Shown here: piece by piece, positions 15,257 to 24,266 of the stretch | How positions within the stretch are numbered: the stretch's first letter is position 1 | Layout: each line of letters begins with the position of its first letter | Source: Syntrophales bacterium | GTDB lineage: Bacteria > Desulfobacterota > Syntrophia > Syntrophales > PHBD01 | Length of the DNA stretch: 45,116 nucleotides | Assembly: GCA_035363115.1 (NCBI GenBank) | Contig: DAOSEM010000013.1 | Location: 1 to 45,116, forward strand | Reading direction: 5' to 3' | Notes under the pieces: model-generated | Told to the model about the DNA's origin: nothing | Seen by the model: the letters and a program-made list of their open reading frames with translations, nothing else | Databases searched by the model: none | Made by a program: the position numbers and the translations under genes

Positions 15257-17092
15257 ATGTCCAGTTTGATCGTCGATTCGAGAGACCAGCGCTTCGTGCT
15301 GCACGAGATGCTGGGAGTGGAGAGCATCTGCCGGGGGCGCTTCGAGAGTTTTGCCGGGGACACCTTCGACATGATCCTGACGGAGGCGGAGAAATTCGCC
15401 AAGGAGGAGATATTCCCGGTCCTGAAGGACGGCGACCACCAGGGCTGCCGCCTGGAGAACGGGCAGGTCTACGGCCCGGAGGCGTTCCGGAAGGGCTACA
15501 GGCTGTTCTGCGAGGGCGGCTGGAACGCCATGATGAACCACCAGGAGCACGGCGGCCAGGGTTTCCCCATGGTCCTGTACCTGGCCTGCGCGGACTGGTT
15601 CTTCCACAACTTCGCCTTCACCATGTACCCGGGCCTGACCAGCGGGGCGGCGGAGCTGATCGAGAGCTACGGCACGGAGGAGCAGAAGCATCGCTACCTG
15701 CCGAAAATGCTCAGCGGCGAATGGGGCGGCACCATGTGCCTCACCGAGGCGGGGGCCGGCAGCGACGTGGGGGCGCTCACCACCAAGGCGATCCGGCAAC
15801 CCGACGGCACGTTCCTGATCCAGGGGACCAAGGTCTTCATCTCCTGCGGGGACCACGACTACGTGAGCAACATGATCCATCCCGTCCTGGCGCGGATCGA
15901 GGGCGATCCCGAGGGGACGAAGGGCATCTCCATCTTCCTGGTTCCCAAGTTCCGGGTGAACGGCGACGGAAACCCGGGGGCGCACAACGACCTGGGGGTC
16001 ACCAAGATCGAGGAAAAGCTGGGGCTCCACGGCAGCGCCACCTGCGTGATCAACTTCGGCGACAACGGCGGCTGCGTCGGCGAGCTCCTCGGCAAGGAGT
16101 GCGAGGGCATGAAGATCATGTTCATGATGATGAACGGGGCGCGCATGGGCGTGGGCGTCCAGGGCCTCTCCGGGGCGTCGTTCTCCTACCTGCAGGCGCT
16201 GGAATACGCCCGGGAGCGTCTTCAGGGGACGAACCTGCTGGGCAAGAGCAACGGCAGCGTGCCGATCATCAGGCATCCCGACGTCAAGCGCATGCTCCTG
16301 TGGATGAAGTCGCACGTCGAGGCCATGCGGGCCCTCATCTACTTCTCCGGCGCCTGCCACGACCGGGGCGAAATCAGCGACGACCCGGAGGAGAAGACGA
16401 AGTGGAAAGGCCTCCTGGAGGTCCTCACCCCCATCTGCAAAGCCTACTGCTCCGACATGTCCTTCCGGATCTGCGAGACGGCCATCCAGGTCTACGGCGG
16501 ATATGGCTTCTGCAGCGAGTACCCCGTGGAGCAGATCCTCCGGGACGAGAAGATCGGGTCCATCTACGAGGGGACGAACGGCATCCAGTCGCTGGACCTG
16601 GTGGGACGGAAGCTGGGCATGAAAGGCGGGGCCTATTTCATGGAGCTGATCGAGGAGATGAACAAGGTCCTGAACCGCTACAAGGATCGCTGCCCGGACA
16701 TCGTGGACGACGTCTACGGCGCCGTGGAGACCCTCGTAAACACGGTCCTGTACTTCGGCCAGTGCGGCAAGGAAGGCAAGTTCACGGTCCCCCTCGTCAA
16801 CGCCTATCCGTTCCTGATGATGATGGGGAAGGTGGTCAGCGCCTGGTTCCTGTTCTGGCAGGCCGGCATCGCCGCGGAGAAGCTCTCTGCCATGGGCGTG
16901 GACACGGCGGACCGCAAGGCCCTGAAGGCCCGTGCGAAGGAGGACCGGGAGGCGGCCTTCTACGCCGGCAAGATCGCCGGTGCCGCCTATTTCATCAAAA
17001 ACGTGCTGCCCGAGATCGAGGGCACCGTGAAGGCCATCCGGCGGGAAGACATGTCGATCCTGGAGATCGCCGAGGAGAGCTTCGCATCCTGA
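15257..17092 (+). CDS. Acyl-CoA dehydrogenase, large DmdC/AidB-type with C-terminal extension
   Basis: A 611-residue flavoenzyme expected to introduce (or reduce) the alpha-beta double bond of an acyl-CoA. It has the N-terminal extension typical of this subfamily (EAEKFAKEEIFPVL), the FAD segment MCLTEAGAGSDVGALTTKA, and the C-terminal YGGYGFCSEYPVEQILRDEKIGSIYEGTNGIQ, with the usual catalytic glutamate at E438. About 150 further residues form the DmdC-type C-terminal helical domain, making it longer than ordinary 380-residue acyl-CoA dehydrogenases. GGGGAGG precedes the ATG. It sits after two redox flavoproteins and before acyl-CoA synthetases, consistent with an acid activation and oxidation pathway. 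Confidence 0.93.
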   Translation: MSSLIVDSRDQRFVLHEMLGVESICRGRFESFAGDTFDMILTEAEKFAKEEIFPVLKDGDHQGCRLENGQVYGPEAFRKGYRLFCEGGWNAMMNHQEHGGQGFPMVLYLACADWFFHNFAFTMYPGLTSGAAELIESYGTEEQKHRYLPKMLSGEWGGTMCLTEAGAGSDVGALTTKAIRQPDGTFLIQGTKVFISCGDHDYVSNMIHPVLARIEGDPEGTKGISIFLVPKFRVNGDGNPGAHNDLGVTKIEEKLGLHGSATCVINFGDNGGCVGELLGKECEGMKIMFMMMNGARMGVGVQGLSGASFSYLQALEYARERLQGTNLLGKSNGSVPIIRHPDVKRMLLWMKSHVEAMRALIYFSGACHDRGEISDDPEEKTKWKGLLEVLTPICKAYCSDMSFRICETAIQVYGGYGFCSEYPVEQILRDEKIGSIYEGTNGIQSLDLVGRKLGMKGGAYFMELIEEMNKVLNRYKDRCPDIVDDVYGAVETLVNTVLYFGQCGKEGKFTVPLVNAYPFLMMMGKVVSAWFLFWQAGIAAEKLSAMGVDTADRKALKARAKEDREAAFYAGKIAGAAYFIKNVLPEIEGTVKAIRREDMSILEIAEESFAS

Positions 17093-17180
17093 TTTTATCG
17101 GGTGGCCCGGCCAATCGCGTTCGTGGAGCAGCGGCGGGAGGCTACCTCCCGTCGCCGTTCTTGCAGGAGGGGAAACAACC

Positions 17181-18761
17181 ATGGATGGGAAAGGGGGATG
17201 CAGCATGATTTTAAGAGACCTTTTCAAGAAGCATGCGAAGGAGATTCCGAACGACGAGGCGCTGGTCTTCAAGGAGCGGCGGATTTCGTACAAAGAGTAC
17301 GACGAGATGACCGACCGGGTGGCCATGGGCCTCCTGAAGCTGGGCGCACGGCGGGGAGACCGGGTCGGGATCTACGGTCCGCTGTGGCCGGAAATCGTCA
17401 TGGCCCACTTCGGGGCGACGAAGATCGGAGCCATCGGCGTACCCCTGAGCGTCCGGACCACGCCGCCGGAGCTCAAGTTCTTTGTCAACGACTCGGAGAT
17501 CTCCGTCCTGTTCATGCCGAGCGGTTTCATGGGAGCGGACTTCCTGGCGAACCTGGAGGCGGTGCGGAAAGAAATGCCGACCCTCAAGCACGTGGTGTGC
17601 TTCGACAGGGAGGCGGACGGAATCCTGCTCTGGGAGAAGTTCCTGGCGGAGCCCGACGCGGCGGCGCTGAAGAAGGCGGCGGACGCCACCGAGGAGGACG
17701 ACCCTGCCCTGTTCATCTACACCTCGGGCACGACGGGGGTCCCCAAGGCGGCCATGCTGACCCACAGGAACCTGATTACCTACACGAATGCGCAGATCGA
17801 GTGCATGGAATACCATCGCGGCCACAGCATCGTCCTGAATCTCCCCTTCGCCCACGTCGGCGGCGCTGTCATGGGGATTACCTGCAACCTCAACGCGGGG
17901 AATAAGGTCGTCATGATGGACATGTTCAACCCGGAGGAGACACTGCGCCTGGTCGCCGAGGAAAGGGCGACGACCCTGGGGCAGGTGCCCGCCATGTATG
18001 CCATGGAGCTCGCCCACCCCAACCTGGGCAAGTACGACATCAGTACGCTCAAGATCCCCATCGTCTCCTCCCAGCCATGCCCCTCGGAGCTGATCTCGGC
18101 CTTCAAGAAGGTCGTCGGCGTCATCCCGCTCAACGCGTACGGCCTGACGGAGTGCACCGCCGCCATCACCTTCACGCACCAGAGCGACGGAGAGGAGAAG
18201 CTGACCTACTCCGTGGGCAAGCCCATTGCCTGCATCGAGATGGTCCTCAAGGACGATGACGGGAACATCGTTCCCCAGGGCGGGGCAGGCGAGATCTGCG
18301 TGAAGGGCCCCGTCGTCATGAAGGGCTACTGGAAGCGGCCCGAAGAGGACGCGAAGGTCTTCGATAAGGACGGCTTCCTGCACACGGGAGACATGGGCCG
18401 GTTCGAGGAGGACGGGTCGCTGGTCATCGTCGGCCGGAAAAAGGAGATGTACATCCGGGGCGGAGAAAACGTTTATCCCCCGGAGATCGAAGACGTGATA
18501 TGCAAGCACCCGGACGTCATGCTGGCGGCGGTCATCGGCCGTCCCCACGAGAAGTGGGGCGAGGTCGGCAGGGCCTATGTCATGCCCAAGCCCGGAAAGA
18601 ACCCGACCCCGGAGGAGATCAAGGAGTTCCTGAAGGACAAGCTCTCCCACTTCAAGCTACCCGAGGACGTCATCGTCCGTCCCATGCTGCCGCTGACGCC
18701 GCTGGGGAAGGTCAAGAAGCTCGATCTCTACCAGGAGATGAAGAAGGAACTGGGGAAATAA
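17181..18761 (+). CDS. Acyl-CoA synthetase / AMP-dependent ligase
   Basis: A 526-residue class I adenylate-forming enzyme. Motifs in order: phosphate loop YTSGTTGVPKAAMLTHRN, A5 YGLTE, hinge HTGDMGRFEEDGSLVIVGRKKE, GGENVYPPEIE, and catalytic lysine in PLGKVKK. The first ATG (17181) follows AGGAGGGG; an alternative ATG at 17205 follows AAGGGGGA. Only 14 bases separate it from the next flavoprotein. It should supply the acyl-CoA for the dehydrogenase upstream. It is clearly more like the GC-rich synthetase at 20224 than the AT-rich one at 6210. The substrate is unknown. Confidence 0.93.
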   Translation: MDGKGGCSMILRDLFKKHAKEIPNDEALVFKERRISYKEYDEMTDRVAMGLLKLGARRGDRVGIYGPLWPEIVMAHFGATKIGAIGVPLSVRTTPPELKFFVNDSEISVLFMPSGFMGADFLANLEAVRKEMPTLKHVVCFDREADGILLWEKFLAEPDAAALKKAADATEEDDPALFIYTSGTTGVPKAAMLTHRNLITYTNAQIECMEYHRGHSIVLNLPFAHVGGAVMGITCNLNAGNKVVMMDMFNPEETLRLVAEERATTLGQVPAMYAMELAHPNLGKYDISTLKIPIVSSQPCPSELISAFKKVVGVIPLNAYGLTECTAAITFTHQSDGEEKLTYSVGKPIACIEMVLKDDDGNIVPQGGAGEICVKGPVVMKGYWKRPEEDAKVFDKDGFLHTGDMGRFEEDGSLVIVGRKKEMYIRGGENVYPPEIEDVICKHPDVMLAAVIGRPHEKWGEVGRAYVMPKPGKNPTPEEIKEFLKDKLSHFKLPEDVIVRPMLPLTPLGKVKKLDLYQEMKKELGK

Positions 18762-18775
18762 GAACGGAGGAAGTT

Positions 18776-20128
18776 ATGGGAACGTACGATGCAATCGTTG
18801 TCGGGGCCGGCATCGCCGGCCTCGGCGTCGGCAGCCTTCTCCAGGGCAATGGCCTGAAGACGGCGGTGTTCGAGAAGAGCAAGGTCGTCGGCGGGCGCTC
18901 GAGAACCTTCGATCTCCCCGGCGGCTGGAGGATCGACATGGGAACGCACTGTGTCGACCAGGGCATCCACTCGTCCTGCAACAAGCTGCTCCAGGTCCTG
19001 GGGAAGGAGATCCCCTGGTCCCACAATCTGGAGGGCTTCATGTTCTATGACGAGGACGGCACATGGAAGCCCATGATGGAGTACCTCAACCTCACGGCGG
19101 GCGAAAAGCAGGAGCTCTTGGACCTGCAGAAGTGGATCGGCTCCGCCACGGACGAGATCATCGACCACTACGACAACGTTTCGCTGACGAAGCTCCTCGA
19201 AGAGAAGGTGAAGTCGCCCAGGATCGCCGAGTTCTGCAAGACCGTCGGCATGGTCCAGACGACCCTGACGGAGTCGGACATCATCTCCGCGGGCGAGTTC
19301 ATCCACATCTACCGGGACCAGATCCGCGTCTCCATCAGCCCGGACCTTCCCTTCAACGCGGTGCGGATGCCCCTGGGCGGCGTCGCGACGATGATGGCGG
19401 CCATGGAGGCGGCCTACCGCGAGAGGGGGGGAACGCTCAACCTGGGAACGCCGATCCGGAAGGTCAACGTCCGGAAAGGGCAGATGACGGAGGTCGTGAC
19501 GGATGACGGCGCGTATTCGGCGCCGATCGTCGTCATCGCCGCGCCCATCTGGAACGTGCTCCGGTTCCTTTCCATGGACGAGATGGCGCAGTTCGCCCCG
19601 GCCTGGGCGAAGCGCATGAAGGAATGCGAGTTCGAGACCAGCGCATCCACGGGCTTCACCATCGGGACCAGGGCGCCCCTGTTCGATGACAAGTGCTACC
19701 TCTCCGCCTGGCGCGTGCCCGGCGTGGGGCTGCCCCTGCAGATCCTGGGGCACACGAACTTCGACGACACGATTGCGCCCCCGGGGCACATGATCGCCTT
19801 CATCGGGGCCTGCGGCACGCCGGCGCAGATCGGGAACGCGGAGTTCCGCAAGAAGACCCTGGAGCAGTTCTGGGAGGTCGTCAAAAAGATGTTCCCCAAC
19901 GTGGAGCGGGACCTGGTGTGGAGGCAGGACGGCTTCACCATCGGCATCGACGGCCTGAGCCGCTCGCCCGGGATGACCGGGCGCTACCGGCTTCCCGTTT
20001 TCCTGCCCGAGGTCCCGGGGCTGTATTTTGCCGGCGACTGCTACACGGGGCGGGGCGTCGGGATGAACACGGCCGCCAGCTCCGCCGTGATCTGCGCGGA
20101 AGAAATCCTGGCCCGGCAGGGAAAGTAG
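18776..20128 (+). CDS. CrtI-like (phytoene desaturase family) FAD-dependent oxidoreductase
   Basis: A 450-residue flavoprotein with the N-terminal FAD motif IVVGAGIAGLGVGSLLQGNG and KVVGGRSRTF, and the C-terminal FAD segment PGLYFAGDCYTGRGVGMNTAASSA. The family includes carotenoid desaturases, isomerases and amine oxidases acting on hydrophobic substrates, and often introduces or shifts double bonds. The start at 18776 follows CGGAGG 14 bases after the synthetase stop. It has a same-family partner at 21850, with a synthetase gene between them. No carotenoid gene is nearby, so a role in acyl or terpenoid substrate oxidation is more likely than pigment synthesis. Confidence 0.87.
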   Translation: MGTYDAIVVGAGIAGLGVGSLLQGNGLKTAVFEKSKVVGGRSRTFDLPGGWRIDMGTHCVDQGIHSSCNKLLQVLGKEIPWSHNLEGFMFYDEDGTWKPMMEYLNLTAGEKQELLDLQKWIGSATDEIIDHYDNVSLTKLLEEKVKSPRIAEFCKTVGMVQTTLTESDIISAGEFIHIYRDQIRVSISPDLPFNAVRMPLGGVATMMAAMEAAYRERGGTLNLGTPIRKVNVRKGQMTEVVTDDGAYSAPIVVIAAPIWNVLRFLSMDEMAQFAPAWAKRMKECEFETSASTGFTIGTRAPLFDDKCYLSAWRVPGVGLPLQILGHTNFDDTIAPPGHMIAFIGACGTPAQIGNAEFRKKTLEQFWEVVKKMFPNVERDLVWRQDGFTIGIDGLSRSPGMTGRYRLPVFLPEVPGLYFAGDCYTGRGVGMNTAASSAVICAEEILARQGK

Positions 20129-20152
20129 CCGCATTCCAATTCAGGTTCATTC

Positions 20153-20187
20153 GGGGGCAGGGGGCCTTGCGGGCCCTCCGCCCCCCC
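20153..20187 (+). repeat. GC-rich intercistronic hairpin
   Basis: Runs of G at 20153-20164 pair with GGCCCTCCGCCCCC at about 20172-20185, leaving a small loop. CCTTT follows but no proper T-run. It may stabilise or partly terminate the transcript between the flavoprotein and the next synthetase. Confidence 0.4.
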
Positions 20188-20223
20188 TTTCATCCGATCA
20201 TTCCAAAGGGGGGGACTTTGCAT

Positions 20224-21768
20224 ATGAATCGAAACATCGCGCGCTTTCTGGACCGCAACATCGAGACCTACGGCGAGTACGAGCAGTTCATTTTCCTGGG
20301 AAACGACGGACCCCGGCGGATCAAAAACACGGAGATCCGCAGCCGCGCGCAGGCCCTGGCCGCGGGACTGAAGAAGGCGGGAATCAAGCGGGGAGACTCC
20401 ATCTGCACGGTCGTGAGCAACGTGCCGGAGATTCCCGAGATCATCAACGGCATCAACCGGTGCGGCGCGATCTACCTGCCCGTGGTGTTTCTGCTCACGG
20501 CGGCGGAGATCCGCTACATCCTGGAAGACTCCGGCTCCCGGGTGATCATCACGGAGACGATGCTGCTGCCGAAGATCCTGGAGGCCGCAAAGGGGGTGGC
20601 GTCGGTCGGGAAGATCGTCGTCATCGGAGGCGAGACCCGCGACGATACGGTCTCCTACGCGGATCTCCTGAAGGAGGCCGAGGGCGGAGGGGACATCGAG
20701 ACGGTCGACGCGGACGACGTCGCCATCCTCATGTACACGTCCGGCACGACGGGCGTTCCCAAGGGGGTGATGATCACCCACCGCAACATGGAAGCACAGA
20801 TGCGCAACGGCGTGGTCTACACGGGTTGCGAATACGGGTCCGTCGTGATGGTCGTCGTCCCCATGAACCACATCCTGGGGGTTCTCACCTGCCTGGAGGG
20901 CAACTACGTCGGCAGCGTCACCTACATGATGCAGCCCTTCGATCCGCGCAAGGTGCTGGATGCCATTCGGGAGTACAGGGTCGAATTCATCCCCCTGGTC
21001 CCGACCATGATCGTCTACATGATGATGGTCTTCGATCCGAAGAAGGACGACCTGTCGTCAATGAAGACCTTTATTGCCGCCGGCGGCCCCCTCAGCGTGG
21101 AGACGCAGGTCCAGGCGATGAAGCTGTTCCAGGCCGACATCAGCGTGTCCTACGGGTGCACCGAGACGGCGGGAACCATCACGCGGCAGCATCACGAACG
21201 GCCCCGGAAGACAGGATGCGCCGGGTTTCCGATCGCCTCCATGAGCCTGCTCATCGTCGACGACAACGACCGGGAGGTTCCCCGCGGAACGGAGGGGGAA
21301 GTCGTCTGCAAGGGCCCCGTCGTCATGAAAGGGTACTGGAACAAGCCGCAGGAGACGGCCGAAGTCCTGAAAGACGGCTGGTTCCACACGGGCGACCTGG
21401 GGCGGCTGGACGAGGACGGGGAGCTCTACATCACCGGCCGCAAGAAGGACCTGATCATCAAGGGAGGCGAAAACATCGATCCCGGGGTCGCCGAGGGTCT
21501 CCTATACAGGCATGCCGCCGTCATGGAGTGCGCCGTTGTCGGAATGAAGGACGAGAAGTTCGGGGAGGAAGTGGCCGCCGCGATCACCCGGAAGCCGGGA
21601 ATGGAGACCACGGAAGAGGAGATCCTGGCCTATCTGAATGAAAACATGAAATCATTCCTGGCACCGAAGCGAATCTTCTTCTTCAACGGGCTGCCGAAAA
21701 CAACCCTGGGCAAGGTTCTCAAGCGGGAGATCCGGGACATCATCAACAAGAAGCTGAAGCAGGAGTGA
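20224..21768 (+). CDS. Acyl-CoA synthetase / AMP-dependent ligase (second of the unit)
   Basis: A 514-residue adenylate-forming enzyme with phosphate loop YTSGTTGVPKGVMITHRN, A5 YGCTE, hinge FHTGDLGRLDEDGELYITGRKKD, GGENIDPGVAEG, and catalytic lysine TTLGKVLKREI. The start at 20224 follows a long G-rich ribosome site (AAAGGGGGGG); the open frame extending upstream overlaps the preceding gene and is rejected. Two different synthetases in one unit suggest two acids are activated, for example the substrate and a pathway product, or two related substrates. The next gene begins 81 bases later after an AT-rich patch. Confidence 0.93.
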   Translation: MNRNIARFLDRNIETYGEYEQFIFLGNDGPRRIKNTEIRSRAQALAAGLKKAGIKRGDSICTVVSNVPEIPEIINGINRCGAIYLPVVFLLTAAEIRYILEDSGSRVIITETMLLPKILEAAKGVASVGKIVVIGGETRDDTVSYADLLKEAEGGGDIETVDADDVAILMYTSGTTGVPKGVMITHRNMEAQMRNGVVYTGCEYGSVVMVVVPMNHILGVLTCLEGNYVGSVTYMMQPFDPRKVLDAIREYRVEFIPLVPTMIVYMMMVFDPKKDDLSSMKTFIAAGGPLSVETQVQAMKLFQADISVSYGCTETAGTITRQHHERPRKTGCAGFPIASMSLLIVDDNDREVPRGTEGEVVCKGPVVMKGYWNKPQETAEVLKDGWFHTGDLGRLDEDGELYITGRKKDLIIKGGENIDPGVAEGLLYRHAAVMECAVVGMKDEKFGEEVAAAITRKPGMETTEEEILAYLNENMKSFLAPKRIFFFNGLPKTTLGKVLKREIRDIINKKLKQE

Positions 21769-21849
21769 AATAATTAATATATTCAATACCTCAAGATGCA
21801 TGATGGAAGCTGTGCATGAAGGTTTTCAAGACCGGATAAGGATGGAGAC

Positions 21850-23367
21850 ATGGAAGAACATTATGATGTGATCGTCGTCGGAGCCGGAGTCGGCGGGCTG
21901 ACCGTCGCGTCCCTGGCCGCGAAGGAAGGGCTGAAGACGCTCCTGGTGGAGCAGTGCGACCGCGTCGGGGGACGGGCCCTGACGATCCGCGGGGAGGAGA
22001 TCCTCTGGCACGGGGCTTCCTGGTACAAGTCGCTCCTGGCGAAACAGTACACCTGGATTCCCTGTGCCGAGCCGTCCCTGGAGGACATCATCGCCCGGCA
22101 GATGCTGAAAGGGTACACGCTGGACGTGGGTTACCACGGCGTGGCCCTCAACGGTGACGGGTATTTCCTGGATCTGGACGAGCGGATCGGCACCGGTGTT
22201 CCCATGGTGGGGAATGTCAACAGCACGTATATCGGCGACGAATGGTACCTGGATTTCGACGCCGGGAAAATGGACGAGCGGCTGAAGAAGATCGCCGAGG
22301 ACAACAAGATTCCCTTCGTCAAGTTCTATCTCGCGGCGGCCAGGCTCAAGGACGAGGACTTCGACCGCCTGGAGTCCGTCTCCGTCACCCAGTGGTGCAA
22401 GGACAACGGGCTCTACGAGAACAAGACGATCTTCGGCATGATCCATGCCGTGTCCACGCTGATCACCACGATCAACGATCCCGACGACATCTCCATCGGC
22501 GACATCTTCCGCTACATGGGGACGGTGATCAACCCCCGTTTCAAGGCCGGGCGGGCGAAGTGGCCCTCCGGGTTCACCACCGGAGGCATCATGCGCTGGA
22601 GCCAGGCCGTGGCGAACCGCTTCATGGAAATGGGCGGGAGCCTGGCACTGAACACCCGTGTCCGGGAGATCCTGATCGAAAACGGCCGTGCCGTCGGCAT
22701 CATGGTCGAGGACTGGACCGGCGCCGCGCGGAGAATCAAGACCTCCCGGGTGGTCAGCAACATCCCCATCCAGGACACCTTCAAGGTGGCCGACAAGGGC
22801 TCCTTTCCCACCGAGTGGGCCGACCGGATGGAGGGACTCTACGGGTACGGCTCCATTGCGCCCTACTTCGGACTGAACCGGCTCGTCCTGCCGGAGCGGG
22901 AGTGGAAGGTCGGCGTGAAGGACACGTACGTCATCCCAAAGGAGGAGGGCTTCGAGTACAACGTCTACATGTGTTGGAACATCCAGTCCCAGACGGATCC
23001 CTCCTGCGCCCCCGGCGGAAAGCACCTGATGACGGCCTACGCCCCGGTGACGGAAAAGGAGGCGAAGGACAAGGACTTGATGGCCAAGGCCTGCCGGCTC
23101 ATCATCGACTACCTGGAGCGCCGCTACCCCGGGTTCAGGAAGAGCATGGACTGGGCCCTCTTCCCGACGGCCTGGAAGCTGGAGGGCGTGGCGAAATCGA
23201 AGACCCAGGCGGGAACCCTGAAGGCCCCCGTCGAGGCCCCCGGCGTGGAAGGACTGTACTTCGCCGGCGACACCGTCAAGGGCTACGGCGTGGCCATGGA
23301 CTGCGCGGTGGCGGCGGGCCTCATCTGCGCCTCCCGGATCACCGGGAAGGACTACGGCGTCGCCTGA
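21850..23367 (+). CDS. CrtI-like FAD-dependent oxidoreductase (second of the unit)
   Basis: A 505-residue flavoprotein with N-terminal IVVGAGVGGLTVASLAAKEG, DRVGGRALTIRG, and C-terminal GLYFAGDTVKGYGVAMDCAVAAG. It is a distant relative of the protein at 18776 but longer by about 55 residues. No signal peptide or membrane segment is visible. It is the last gene of the unit and is followed by an intrinsic terminator. Possible roles are desaturation or isomerisation of a hydrophobic acyl group; carotenoid function has no support from the neighbourhood. The gene order synthetase-flavoprotein-synthetase-flavoprotein suggests duplication of a two-gene block. Confidence 0.86.
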   Translation: MEEHYDVIVVGAGVGGLTVASLAAKEGLKTLLVEQCDRVGGRALTIRGEEILWHGASWYKSLLAKQYTWIPCAEPSLEDIIARQMLKGYTLDVGYHGVALNGDGYFLDLDERIGTGVPMVGNVNSTYIGDEWYLDFDAGKMDERLKKIAEDNKIPFVKFYLAAARLKDEDFDRLESVSVTQWCKDNGLYENKTIFGMIHAVSTLITTINDPDDISIGDIFRYMGTVINPRFKAGRAKWPSGFTTGGIMRWSQAVANRFMEMGGSLALNTRVREILIENGRAVGIMVEDWTGAARRIKTSRVVSNIPIQDTFKVADKGSFPTEWADRMEGLYGYGSIAPYFGLNRLVLPEREWKVGVKDTYVIPKEEGFEYNVYMCWNIQSQTDPSCAPGGKHLMTAYAPVTEKEAKDKDLMAKACRLIIDYLERRYPGFRKSMDWALFPTAWKLEGVAKSKTQAGTLKAPVEAPGVEGLYFAGDTVKGYGVAMDCAVAAGLICASRITGKDYGVA

Positions 23368-23411
23368 GCGCGCACGTACAGGCACGAATTCCCATCACGA
23401 ATTATGAAAAC

Positions 23412-23448
23412 GGCCGGAACGGTCCCGATGTTCCGGCCTTCTCTTTTT
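23412..23448 (+). terminator. Intrinsic terminator of the 12146-23367 unit
   Basis: GGCCGGAAC (23412-23420) pairs exactly with GTTCCGGCC (23430-23438) and is followed by TTCTCTTTTTA. It lies 44 bases after the last stop codon of the unit. Confidence 0.85.
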
Positions 23449-23549
23449 ATGGGAAACGTCGGCATCCGTCGATGGGCGTTTTAACAGGAAGACAGGACAA
23501 CAAAGAAATCCATTCGGAAGCATAGACGAGAAGAAAGATTCCATAATTC

Positions 23550-23592
23550 TTGACACCGGAACGGCCGTGATCTAATTGAATGAACGCGTTCA
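23550..23592 (+). promoter_or_regulatory. Promoter with overlapping palindromic operator for the TetR gene
   Basis: Consensus TTGACA (23550-23555) is followed after 17 bases by TAATTG (23573-23578). The perfect 12-bp palindrome TGAACGCGTTCA lies at 23581-23592, over the expected transcription start. This arrangement is typical of an autorepressed TetR-family gene. A further TGAA lies on each side (TGAATGAACGCGTTCAGTGAAC), which suggests additional half-sites. Confidence 0.68.
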
Positions 23593-23639
23593 GTGAACCA
23601 TGATGCACCGGCATAATCAAGATACATATCGGATATTAT

Positions 23640-24266
23640 ATGGGTAATGCGGAAAGAAAAGAGCCGGGAAAGAATACCAGGATCAAGCTGATTCTCGACA
23701 GCGCGGCGGTCGTCTTCCGGGAAAAGGGGTTCCGGGATTCGACCATCGAAGACATCGCGGCCCGCGCCCAGATCGCCAAGGGAACCATCTATCTGTATTT
23801 CAAGAGCAAGTCCGATCTATATTTCTGCCTGGTCCAGCCTGCCCTCGAATGCCTTTCCAAACGCCTGATCCAGATCGCCGAAGACAAGGACGACGGCCCG
23901 GACAACCGCATACGACGCCTCGCCCGGGCGATCTACGAGTTTTATGACAAGGACACGGATGCCTATTACCTCCTGATCCGCTACAACGAGGAAGAATACT
24001 CGAAGCTGCTGCCGGAGGACCGGATTGAGCGCTTCAAGTGCATCATGCGATGCAACCTGAAGCAGGGGGAGATCGTCATCCGGGAGGGCATCGAGAAGGG
24101 GGTTTTCAAAGACGTCAATCCATACGCCGGCGCGGTCATTTTCTGGAGCGCCTTCATCGGCATGATCCAGTTCCAGGAGAATCGGATGAAACAGGGGAAG
24201 AAGGATTACCGGCAAGCGACGCTGGATTATATCGAGATCTTCATTGACGGCCTGCGGACACACTGA
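23640..24266 (+). CDS. TetR/AcrR-family transcriptional regulator, FadR-like
   Basis: A 208-residue repressor with a canonical TetR domain: ILDSAAVVFREKGFRDST, IEDIAARAQIAKGTIYLYFKSKSDLYF. The C-terminal domain resembles fatty-acid-responsive TetR proteins, with a conserved-looking segment (DAYYLLIRYNEEEYSKL). No clear Shine-Dalgarno precedes the ATG, so translation may be weak. Its own promoter carries the palindrome TGAACGCGTTCA. The neighbouring flavoprotein/acyl-CoA unit and the downstream reductase/thioesterase pair suggest an acyl-CoA ligand. Confidence 0.9.
   Translation: MGNAERKEPGKNTRIKLILDSAAVVFREKGFRDSTIEDIAARAQIAKGTIYLYFKSKSDLYFCLVQPALECLSKRLIQIAEDKDDGPDNRIRRLARAIYEFYDKDTDAYYLLIRYNEEEYSKLLPEDRIERFKCIMRCNLKQGEIVIREGIEKGVFKDVNPYAGAVIFWSAFIGMIQFQENRMKQGKKDYRQATLDYIEIFIDGLRTH

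Noticed and set aside
14999..17326. 775-codon open frame on the minus strand
   Set aside because: It lies antisense to the acyl-CoA dehydrogenase and shows only Gly/Ala/Arg/His-rich low-complexity sequence without motifs.
21817..21828. TGAAGGTTTTCA as a second operator for the TetR protein at 23640
   Set aside because: Only the 8 outer bases match TGAA-N4-TTCA, which is expected about once in a window this size by chance.
18776..23367. Carotenoid biosynthesis genes (CrtI)
   Set aside because: The flavoproteins only share the family fold; no phytoene synthase or prenyltransferase gene lies nearby, and they alternate with acyl-CoA synthetases.
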